Part shown: one piece after another, positions 15,657 to 22,675 of the stretch | Numbering within the stretch: position 1 is the stretch's first letter | Layout of the letters: each line of letters starts with the position of its first letter | From: Paludibacteraceae bacterium | GTDB taxonomy: Bacteria > Bacteroidota > Bacteroidia > Bacteroidales > Paludibacteraceae | Direction of reading: 5' to 3' | Assembly: GCA_024401535.1 (NCBI GenBank) | Contig: JAKSKX010000024.1 | Location: 1-32,418 of the forward strand | Length of the DNA stretch: 32,418 nucleotides | The notes under the pieces: generated by a model | Databases searched by the model: none | What the model was told of the DNA's origin: nothing | The model's input: only the letters and a program-made list of their open reading frames with translations | Made by a program: the position numbers and the translations under genes

Positions 15657-17567
15657 ATGCGTAAATTAATAAATAAGCTAACACACTGGTATTTTAGCAA
15701 GAACAGTTTGCCTTTTTGGGGCATTTTGCTTATAGATTTCGTTCTTGTAGTTTTATCAGGAATTGCCGCCTGCGCACTTTATGGTGGCACACAGAACACG
15801 CTCAACGAGTTCGACAGAATACTTGTCACTTGGTGCTGCTATCTTGCGTTTTACTTCGTAGGATTCCGCATAATGCATACTTACAGCGGTGTAATGCGAT
15901 ACAGCAGTTTCATCGACTTGACAAGAATAATTATTGCCAATATTATTGGAATTTCCCTAATCTTTATTGCAAGACACGTAACGATAATTGACAGTTATCT
16001 ACACCCTCTAGCGTGGGAAGTTCTTATCATCTCGTTCATCATCGCCACATCTTTCATGTGGGGACTTCGAATCTTTGTAAAGTACGTCTATGATATTTGC
16101 TATATAAGTGCAAGCGCACAGCGAGTATTTATCTATGGCACAAAAGAGGGAGGTATATCTCTTGCAAAGAGCATTCACTCGCAGGAATCACAGCACATTG
16201 TTGCAGGTTTCGTGTCGGATGACCAGAAGGACTGGACTCACATCCTTATGGGAGCAAAGATCTACCCTAATGACGACAAGCTTGTAGCGAGAATGCGTCT
16301 AAAGAATGCAAATATCCTTATGATTTCTCCTCTTAAGACTGAGGCTTTCCGTAACAATCAGGAAATGATAGACATGCTTGCAAGCGGAGGAATCAAAGTC
16401 ATGATCTACTCTCATCAGGAATGGGATGGAAAGACAGAGTTGAAGCACACACAGTTGAAGGAGGTTGACATCGAGGACTTGCTGCCAAGAAACCAGATTG
16501 ACGTTGACCTTAACGCAATATCGGCAGTGCTTAACAAGAAGTGCATCATGATTACAGGTGCAGCAGGCTCTATAGGCTCAGAAATTGTCAGACAAGTGGC
16601 AAGTTTCGGACCAAGCCAGCTGGTTCTTGTTGACCAGGCAGAAACCCCACTGCATGACATCAGACTTATGATGGCAAGAAAATTTGCAGACATTCCTTGC
16701 TTGACTTTGACAGCAAGCATCGGCCATAAACTTCACATGGAAGCAATCTTCAAGCAGTATAAGCCAGAATATGTATTCCATGCTGCAGCGTACAAGCACG
16801 TACCTATGATGGAGGACAACCCGGGAGAGGCTGTAATAAACAACATCGACGGAACTCGCATCATCGCCGACCTTGCTGTAAAGTACGGAGCGAAAAAATT
16901 CGTTATGGTCAGCACCGACAAAGCTGTAAACCCAACAAACGTCATGGGATGCAGCAAGCGTATCTGCGAAATGTACTGCCAGTCACTTGACAAGGCAATC
17001 AAGGACAAGAAAATCGAAGGCCATACAGAGTTCGTAACCACTAGATTCGGCAATGTACTTGGAAGCAACGGCTCGGTTATTCCTCTATTCAAGGAGCAGA
17101 TCAAGGCTGGTGGACCGCTTACTGTAACTCATCCGGATATAATCAGATACTTCATGCTAATTCCAGAGGCCTGCAAGCTTGTGCTTCAGGCAGGAACTAT
17201 GGGTAACGGTGGCGAAGTGTTCGTATTCGACATGGGTAAGCCTGTCAAGATTGCCGACCTTGCCAAGAGAATGATTCTTCTTTCAGGAGCACAGGACATC
17301 GAAATCAAATATACCGGACTAAGAGACGGAGAGAAACTTTACGAGGAGCTTCTAAACAAAGAGGAGAACACAAAGCCTTCTAAACATCCAAAAATCAAGC
17401 TTGCGGACGTGCGTGAACTTGGCTATGAGGAGGTTTGCAAGCAAATCAATGCATTGATAGAGACTACTAAGGCTGGCTATGACGACATGGAAATCGTAAA
17501 GGGAATGAAGGAACTTGTTCCTGAGTTCAAGAGCAAGCATTCAAAGTACGAAGTCTTGGACAAATAA
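15657..17567 (+). CDS. Membrane-bound UDP-GlcNAc 4,6-dehydratase (CapD/PglF/WbpM family)
   Basis: 636 residues. Four N-terminal membrane helices lie at about 20-40, 56-72, 88-106 and 118-140. A first nucleotide-binding fold follows (RVFIYGTKEGG, 156-166), then the catalytic SDR domain with GAAGSIGSE (301-309). The active-site Tyr is replaced by Met (Met430-x-x-x-Lys434 in NPTNVMGCSKR), as is normal in this long CapD/PglF group. Other family blocks: AAAYKHVPMMEDNP, VSTDKAVNPTNVMG, TRFGNVLGSNGSVIPLF and GLRDGEKLYEELL. It makes the UDP-4-keto-6-deoxy-HexNAc that the DegT aminotransferase of the same operon would aminate. A structured intergenic region of about 350 bases follows. Confidence 0.93.
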   Translation: MRKLINKLTHWYFSKNSLPFWGILLIDFVLVVLSGIAACALYGGTQNTLNEFDRILVTWCCYLAFYFVGFRIMHTYSGVMRYSSFIDLTRIIIANIIGISLIFIARHVTIIDSYLHPLAWEVLIISFIIATSFMWGLRIFVKYVYDICYISASAQRVFIYGTKEGGISLAKSIHSQESQHIVAGFVSDDQKDWTHILMGAKIYPNDDKLVARMRLKNANILMISPLKTEAFRNNQEMIDMLASGGIKVMIYSHQEWDGKTELKHTQLKEVDIEDLLPRNQIDVDLNAISAVLNKKCIMITGAAGSIGSEIVRQVASFGPSQLVLVDQAETPLHDIRLMMARKFADIPCLTLTASIGHKLHMEAIFKQYKPEYVFHAAAYKHVPMMEDNPGEAVINNIDGTRIIADLAVKYGAKKFVMVSTDKAVNPTNVMGCSKRICEMYCQSLDKAIKDKKIEGHTEFVTTRFGNVLGSNGSVIPLFKEQIKAGGPLTVTHPDIIRYFMLIPEACKLVLQAGTMGNGGEVFVFDMGKPVKIADLAKRMILLSGAQDIEIKYTGLRDGEKLYEELLNKEENTKPSKHPKIKLADVRELGYEEVCKQINALIETTKAGYDDMEIVKGMKELVPEFKSKHSKYEVLDK

Positions 17568-17914
17568 TTCTATTTTAATTCAAGCACGGCAAAGTTGCAA
17601 GGAACATTTCACTTTCAAAAAAGGATTTGTATCCCTATCAAAATGCAGTTTGCTTGTGTGGATTAAAGACGTCTTTGGCAAGCAGGGATAAACAGATTTT
17701 CTTTTCACATTTGCACAAATGTCACGCTGACAACAAAGTTTTTCTGAAGCGTGAGAACAGGAAAAGAAAAATCGGATAATTATCCCAACAATACCATAGT
17801 CATCGAATACTTGTCAAATGGCATTTCGAATCAAAGGCTATTGGCATTTGCTTGACAAGAAATACTGGCAAGAAAATCTCAACTCAAGTTTAACCCCAGC
17901 ATCAGAACACAGAC
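17568..17914 (+). other. Structured intergenic region inside the exopolysaccharide operon
   Basis: The gap is unusually rich in inverted repeats. TGCTTG/CAAGCA (17651-17684) encloses the 12-base palindrome AAAGACGTCTTT (17665-17676). GATTTTCTTTTC (17695-17706) pairs with 17761-17773 with one bulged A. It encloses ACATTTG-CA-CAAATGT (17707-17722) and TCACGCT/AGCGTGA (17722-17754). CTTGTCAA/TTGACAAG (17810-17859) encloses AATGGC/GCTATT. No U-tract follows, so it is not a simple terminator. It may be a cis-acting RNA or processing site between the dehydratase and transferase genes. A 62-codon frame at 17818-18006 overlaps the next gene and looks spurious. Confidence 0.5.
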
Positions 17915-18568
17915 ATGTTTCTAAAATTCATATTCGACAGACTTGTATCTCTGGTTGGCCTACTATTTCTTTGGCCGATACTTCTAGTCGTGGCTATACT
18001 TGTTAAGGTAAAAATGCCCGGAGGACCAGCGATATTCAAACAGAAACGTGTCGGCAAAAACGGAAACTTGTTCACTTGCCATAAGTTCAGAACTATGACA
18101 GTCAATCACAACGGAAGTACTGTGAGCGTTGCCGGAGACAACCGAATCACTCCATTCGGCGCTACCCTACGCCACTACAAGATTGATGAACTACCAGGAC
18201 TATGGGACGTGTTGATAGGTAACATGAGCTTCGTCGGTCCTCGTCCCGATGTACCAGGCTACATAGACAAACTGCAAGGTGAAGACAGAGTAATACTTAA
18301 CCTTCGTCCTGGAATTACCGGGCCTGCAACACTGAAATACAGACTAGAGGACGAAATGATTTCCGAATATGTGGCAAAGAAGCAAGCCGAGGGGGACAAC
18401 CGCCCAATGCAGGAAATTGCAGTCGAATACAACGACAATGTTATTTACCCTGACAAAGTGCGAATTAACAAGTACTACTACGAGCACTACTCGTTCATAA
18501 AGGACATTCAGATGATATTCTGTACAGTACTTGGAAAGAAGATGGAGTACAACAACGAAATAATATAA
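17915..18568 (+). CDS. Undecaprenyl-phosphate sugar-1-phosphate transferase (PglC-like)
   Basis: 217 residues, the size of the small monotopic phosphoglycosyl transferases. The N-terminal re-entrant membrane segment is RLVSLVGLLFLWPILLVVAI (9-28). Then come the conserved GGPAIFKQKRVGKNG, KFRTM (57-61), the catalytic pair Asp91-Glu92 in IDELPGLWDVLIGNMSFVGPRPD, and RPGITG. It moves a sugar-1-phosphate from a UDP-sugar to undecaprenyl phosphate on the cytosolic face of the inner membrane and so starts the repeat unit. The neighbouring dehydratase and aminotransferase suggest a UDP-diamino-trideoxyhexose or its 4-amino precursor as donor. It lacks the large CapD-like or WcaJ N-terminal membrane domain. 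Confidence 0.92.
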   Translation: MFLKFIFDRLVSLVGLLFLWPILLVVAILVKVKMPGGPAIFKQKRVGKNGNLFTCHKFRTMTVNHNGSTVSVAGDNRITPFGATLRHYKIDELPGLWDVLIGNMSFVGPRPDVPGYIDKLQGEDRVILNLRPGITGPATLKYRLEDEMISEYVAKKQAEGDNRPMQEIAVEYNDNVIYPDKVRINKYYYEHYSFIKDIQMIFCTVLGKKMEYNNEII

Positions 18569-18623
18569 CAAAAGAACATACAGGAGTTAAACTCAAAAGG
18601 TCAACCATTCAAAATAATTCATT

Positions 18624-19889
18624 ATGAGTTACGTTCCAGAGAAAACTATATACTTGTGCCTGGCACACATGAGTGAGGCAGGTATAGAGCAGAAATATGT
18701 AAAAGAGGCTTTCGACACAAACTGGGTAGTTCCACTAGGTCCAAACGTAAACGGTTTCGAGGAGGATTTGAAGCAGTTCGTTGGCGGCAAGAACGAAATT
18801 GTTGCGCTTTCAGCGGGAACAGCAGCCGTTCACCTGGCTTTAATTGGTTGCGGAGTTCAACCAGGCGACGAGGTTATTGTGCAGAGCTTCACTTTTTGCG
18901 CTTCTTCCCACCCAATAACATATCTTGGCGCAAAGCCCGTATTTGTTGGTTCAGAAAAAGACACATGGAACATGGACCCGGCTTTGCTTGAACAGGCAAT
19001 CAAGGACAGAATTGCCAAGACAGGAAGAAAACCCAAGGCAATCATTCCCGTTGCACTATACGGAATGCCATACGACTGCGACAAAATCATGGAGATAGCA
19101 AACCGCTACGAAATTCCTGTCATTGAAGACGCAGCTGAAGGTTTCGGTTCAAAGTTCAACGGCAAAGTGCTTGGAACATTCGGAAAGTTCGGTGTTCTTT
19201 CTTTCAACGGAAACAAGATGATTACTACTTCCGGCGGTGGCGCTTTGATTTGCGAGAATGCCGAAGACAAGAATACAATAATGTGGTATGCGACTCAAGC
19301 TCGCGACGCCTACCCTTACTACCAGCACACAGCAGTCGGCTACAACTACCGCATGAGCAATGTTTGTGCAGGAATTGGCCGCGGACAAATGACAGTTGCA
19401 GACGACCATATCGCCCACCACAAGCATGTCCAAGCTCTGTACGAGGAACTGTTGGCAGACGTAAAGGGCGTGCACATTCACAAGCAGCCGAACGACTCAA
19501 GATATGACGCAAACTATTGGTTGTGTACCGCAACAATAGACGCTGACATAAAAGTTCAAGGACAAGAGAACGCATACAAGGAGACAGTAAAAACAGCTGT
19601 AGGCGGTGCTGCAGGAGTTATCAAGGCTGTTGACTCTGCTGTAACTGACTGCCAGCCTAATGACAACGTAGAGGCGCTTCGAATGTTCATGCTTAGCAAG
19701 AAGATTGAGGCAAGACCGGTTTGGAAGCCAATGCACAAGCAACCGGTTTATCAAGGCGCTCCTTTCTATACAAATGGTGTCGAGGAGGAAATCTTCAAGG
19801 TTGGTTTTTGTTTGCCAGCAGGTCCATACGTAACAGACAACGACGTGAAGTACATCGTTGACATGATTAAGGAGGCTATAGTGAAATAA
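18624..19889 (+). CDS. DegT/DnrJ/EryC1/StrS-family sugar aminotransferase
   Basis: 421 residues. A PLP-dependent aminotransferase with SAGTAAVHLAL (phosphate loop), GDEVIVQSFTF, VIEDAAEGFGS (Asp169) and PLP lysine Lys198 in SFNGNKMITTSGGGAL. The C-terminal RPVWKPMHKQPVY is typical of the WecE/PglE branch. It should aminate C4 of the keto sugar made by the membrane dehydratase, giving UDP-4-amino-4,6-dideoxy-HexNAc. Residues about 308-348 (QGQENAYKETVKTAVGGAAG...) are additional to the family core, between the YWL strand and the gIexRPvWkP segment. It is the last gene of the operon, followed by a strong terminator. No dedicated N-acetyltransferase of the PglD type is present. Confidence 0.92.
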   Translation: MSYVPEKTIYLCLAHMSEAGIEQKYVKEAFDTNWVVPLGPNVNGFEEDLKQFVGGKNEIVALSAGTAAVHLALIGCGVQPGDEVIVQSFTFCASSHPITYLGAKPVFVGSEKDTWNMDPALLEQAIKDRIAKTGRKPKAIIPVALYGMPYDCDKIMEIANRYEIPVIEDAAEGFGSKFNGKVLGTFGKFGVLSFNGNKMITTSGGGALICENAEDKNTIMWYATQARDAYPYYQHTAVGYNYRMSNVCAGIGRGQMTVADDHIAHHKHVQALYEELLADVKGVHIHKQPNDSRYDANYWLCTATIDADIKVQGQENAYKETVKTAVGGAAGVIKAVDSAVTDCQPNDNVEALRMFMLSKKIEARPVWKPMHKQPVYQGAPFYTNGVEEEIFKVGFCLPAGPYVTDNDVKYIVDMIKEAIVK

Positions 19890-19913
19890 AATAAAGCAAA
19901 AATATTAAGTTTG

Positions 19914-19947
19914 AAAGGGCGGGATTAAATCAAATCTCGCTCTTTTT
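19914..19947 (+). terminator. Exopolysaccharide operon terminator
   Basis: AAAGGGCGGGATT (19914-19926) pairs with AATCTCGCTCTTT (19933-19945): 13 bp with two G-U pairs and a 6 nt loop, then TTTTT. The 3' arm lies inside the last codons of the convergent GNAT gene. Confidence 0.85.
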
Positions 19948-20487
19948 GTTATCTCTGCCAAGCTTAAAAAATAGGAAATTGTCCATGCGTTTCTCTTGAA
20001 CAAAACCGGATTTGCACAGAACTTTATACGAAGGCAGATTATTTTCGTGGCACCTAGCATAAAGAAAGTCAAGCGCCGTGTTCTCTAAAACCCATGAAGT
20101 GAACTCACGAACAACGTCAGTCATAATTCCCCTTCCCCATAAATTTGAATCAAGCCAATAGCTAATTTCCCATTTACCCTTTGACTCCTCCAGAATAATC
20201 ATCTCGCCCAAAATTGAGTTGTCAGAATTTGAACGTATGACAAAATGCCCTCCTCTTTGGGCAACATACTTCAAGGCTAACTTTAGCTTGAACTTGTATT
20301 CCCTAACTTCGTTATAGAAGCCTGAGAAAGTGGGGTTCATAAGCAACGGGACTAAACAGTCTAAGTGTGCATCACTTAACGGCTCGAAAGAGAAAGAAGC
20401 ACTCTTTATCGTTGGCACAAGGTTATATTTCCAACGGCAACGATGAAGAATGAATGGGTATCTTTGCAGGTAAAAATCAGGAATCAT
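19930..20487 (-). CDS. GNAT-family N-acetyltransferase (RimJ/RimL-like)
   Basis: 185 residues. The GNAT core is visible: SFEPLSDAHLDCLVPLL (N-terminal strand and helix), FVIRSNSDNSILGEMII (about 82-98), EISYWLDSNLWGRGIMTDVVREF (acetyl-CoA loop, GRG), and FLYARCHENNLPSYKVLCKSGFVQEKRMDNFLFF, the classic N-x-x-S-x-x-x-L-x-K-x-G-F ending. It would acetylate a protein N-terminus or a small amine. The start codon overlaps the stop of the metalloprotease gene as ATGA (20487-20484), so translation is probably coupled. The first 28 residues precede the normal GNAT start. It converges on the exopolysaccharide operon, but its type and strand make it unlikely to be the missing sugar acetyltransferase. 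Confidence 0.88.
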   Translation of the reverse strand: MIPDFYLQRYPFILHRCRWKYNLVPTIKSASFSFEPLSDAHLDCLVPLLMNPTFSGFYNEVREYKFKLKLALKYVAQRGGHFVIRSNSDNSILGEMIILEESKGKWEISYWLDSNLWGRGIMTDVVREFTSWVLENTALDFLYARCHENNLPSYKVLCKSGFVQEKRMDNFLFFKLGRDNKKSEI

Positions 20488-22541
20488 CTCTTTACAAGCT
20501 TTATTACCTCTCCGTTGAAATTTAGAATATAGACGCCGCGGCTCAAACTAGCACCAAAAGAAGCCACTTCCGACCCTATAGCCACTACATCGACCAATAC
20601 GCCGCTCAAAGTATAAATCATCGCTTCCCCACCCTCTTTAGCGTACAAGTTGAATGATCCTTTTGACGGGTTAGGTGAAACCTCTATTTTGCAAACAGAT
20701 GTGTTAGCCAAAGACGATGCGTCATTTGACACAACATTTAGTTTTAGGGAAGCCTCAACTCTGTTGTTGCTGTTATCTTTTATTTCGTATTCTATGAAAC
20801 CCTCGAACTCAGCGTCTGGCACACCGCTCAAGTTTCCCATATTATCAATATTCAGCCATGAAGGAAGTTCTTCTGCATTCTTAACAGTTACGGAATACTC
20901 GGCATCACCGCCGCTTATTAAGAGGTTTGCAGAATAATTCTCGCCAACATAACCCATTGGCAAAGAGTCATTTTCAACAACAATATCCTTCAAAAGGTAA
21001 GGGCCGCAACGAAAAGTCATCTCTGTCAAATTCGGAGAACTGAAGTCCCAAAGGTAAATTCCAGAATTGTCTCCGTTATACCACTTTGCAGAAGGATTTG
21101 AATCGTCAGTGAACTCTTTAGGTGCGCCACTTTCACCCCAGAAAGGATTGTCGAAAGTAGCGGGGCGGCAGTCAAGGAGCTCGGGATTTAACACTCCATA
21201 GTCGTTCTTCTCGTAGGTGTTGTCGCCCTTTGTGTTCACGTGCCAGATAAATATGCCCTTCTTTGCACTCGACCACCACGTTCCTGGGATTTCCCTAATT
21301 TCAAGGTAATATCTTTCGCTTGCAGACTTGCCGCTTCCGTAATAGACAGCAACATTGCCCACACCATACTTCAAATGTACCATTCTTCCGTCATTGATGT
21401 CGTTCAGAACTGTCTTGTTGTCAATCCAGCCCAACTCATCAAGCGAGAAAGGATTTGGATATGGTGGATTTTTCTCCTGTGACAAAGAGAAAGAGTCACC
21501 TATATTGTACTTCTCTGAATTGTTGTCGGAATGCCCGTCATAGGAGTAGAAGTCCGGCATGCCAAGAATCATGTGCTGGTTTTCATGAACAAAGGTGCTC
21601 ATTTTCACATCGTTGCCCAAATCGGAAATCTGGTAGTTGTGCCAAGCATTTCTGAAAAAACGGTTGTCTCTGATTTTCTTGAACTGCATGGCGTTCTTGT
21701 GAGGCCAAAGACCTGTCGCCCACTTATTCTCACAGTTGCCAGCATAGAAGATGTTTATCGCCATCAGTGCGCCGTCTTTGACAGACAAATCGTGAATATC
21801 GAAACCGTCCTTCTCTCGAGTACAAGAGGCAAGAGCGTCCTCTACAACAGGAAGGAACCTGTCAATAGTGTATTCAGTAGCATCTGTGGGCGCATAGTAT
21901 GACTTTGACTGCGGCGCTGTGTAAATCTCTGCGGGAAGATAGTTTATGTAAGTCAGCTTTCCGCTAGAAATCCAACGAAAATGCTCCTTAATCGACCTTG
22001 CGTTGCCGGCTATGCTACCATGTTCTGAATTCAGGTAGGTGTCAATCTGCTCTCTTGTGTAGGTGAATTTCTTGTCGGGGAAGTCTATTAAAAGACAAAC
22101 GCCATAAACCGTGTCAGGGAGAACCGAAGTGCTGCGCAGAACCGGTTGAGACTCACGGTTGTTCATTCCTAGCTTTTCTGCTGCTTCACTCTGCTTGTTC
22201 TTTATGCTTTCAGCTGAAATTCTGATTTTAGGCGAGACAATCATCCTTACCTCGTTAGGTGTTTCACCGCCTCTATAGACAATTCCCGAAGACGCATACT
22301 CACTGCCGTCAGAACTCAACATTGCGTAACAGATGAAGCCGTTGTCCTCGTCCTTGACAAGTGTGTAGCCGTCACTGCTTTCAGCGTCAATATAGAGGTC
22401 GTTTCCAAACAGGCGCACCTCGACTTCAGTGCTGTCGGGCTGCGTGAAAATATGAGGCGTGTTTGAATAGTTGCGCGCTGACAAAGGCAAAGCACAAAGC
22501 ATCGCCAAGACTCCAACTAGAAATACAAACTTGTGATTCAT
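20484..22541 (-). CDS. Secreted M6-type metalloprotease with T9SS sorting domain
   Basis: 685 residues. Signal peptide at about 1-22 (FVFLVGVLAMLCALPLSA). An M6/immune-inhibitor-A-like protease domain follows, with zinc site HENQH (His319, Glu320, His323) in FVHENQHMILGMPDFYSYDG and the downstream segment YLEIREIPGTWWSSAKKGIFIWHVN. At about 530-610 is a putative Ig domain (LPSWLNIDNMGNLSGVPD). The C-terminus (about 620-685) is a type A T9SS sorting domain: VSPNPSKGSFNLY...YTLSGVLV...GVYILNFNGEVIKLVKR. It should cross the outer membrane by type IX secretion and be released or surface-anchored. The GNAT gene follows with an ATGA overlap. The -7 box at 22566-22573 gives a leader of about 20 nt. 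Confidence 0.92.
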   Translation of the reverse strand: MNHKFVFLVGVLAMLCALPLSARNYSNTPHIFTQPDSTEVEVRLFGNDLYIDAESSDGYTLVKDEDNGFICYAMLSSDGSEYASSGIVYRGGETPNEVRMIVSPKIRISAESIKNKQSEAAEKLGMNNRESQPVLRSTSVLPDTVYGVCLLIDFPDKKFTYTREQIDTYLNSEHGSIAGNARSIKEHFRWISSGKLTYINYLPAEIYTAPQSKSYYAPTDATEYTIDRFLPVVEDALASCTREKDGFDIHDLSVKDGALMAINIFYAGNCENKWATGLWPHKNAMQFKKIRDNRFFRNAWHNYQISDLGNDVKMSTFVHENQHMILGMPDFYSYDGHSDNNSEKYNIGDSFSLSQEKNPPYPNPFSLDELGWIDNKTVLNDINDGRMVHLKYGVGNVAVYYGSGKSASERYYLEIREIPGTWWSSAKKGIFIWHVNTKGDNTYEKNDYGVLNPELLDCRPATFDNPFWGESGAPKEFTDDSNPSAKWYNGDNSGIYLWDFSSPNLTEMTFRCGPYLLKDIVVENDSLPMGYVGENYSANLLISGGDAEYSVTVKNAEELPSWLNIDNMGNLSGVPDAEFEGFIEYEIKDNSNNRVEASLKLNVVSNDASSLANTSVCKIEVSPNPSKGSFNLYAKEGGEAMIYTLSGVLVDVVAIGSEVASFGASLSRGVYILNFNGEVIKLVKR

Positions 22542-22565
22542 AAAGCATTACATAAAAGTTCTTGA

Positions 22566-22573
22566 CAAAGATA
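22566..22573 (-). promoter_or_regulatory. -7 promoter element of the M6 protease gene
   Basis: Minus-strand TATCTTTG matches TAnnTTTG. The predicted start is about 20 nt upstream of the ATG. No clear -33 TTTG was found. Confidence 0.4.
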
Positions 22574-22616
22574 TGGCTAAATCACAAAACTTTGAACTAA
22601 AATCAGCCATTAAGAC

Positions 22617-22648
22617 AAAAAAAGAGGTAAAGATTTCTCCTTACCTCT
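22617..22648 (-). terminator. Acyl-CoA synthetase terminator
   Basis: AGAGGTAA (22623-22630) pairs perfectly with TTACCTCT (22641-22648). On the minus strand the stem is followed by seven T. It lies 27 nt after the stop codon. Confidence 0.8.
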
Positions 22649-22675
22649 GCTATGCAACATAAGAACTCGTTACTA

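Noticed and set aside
17818-18006. 62-codon plus-strand frame before the sugar-phosphate transferase
   Set aside because: It overlaps the transferase start in another frame and lies in the hairpin-rich spacer; no coding signal.
19930-20487. GNAT protein as the missing PglD-like sugar acetyltransferase
   Set aside because: PglD enzymes have left-handed beta-helix repeats, whereas this is a RimJ/RimL-type GNAT on the opposite strand, coupled to the protease gene.
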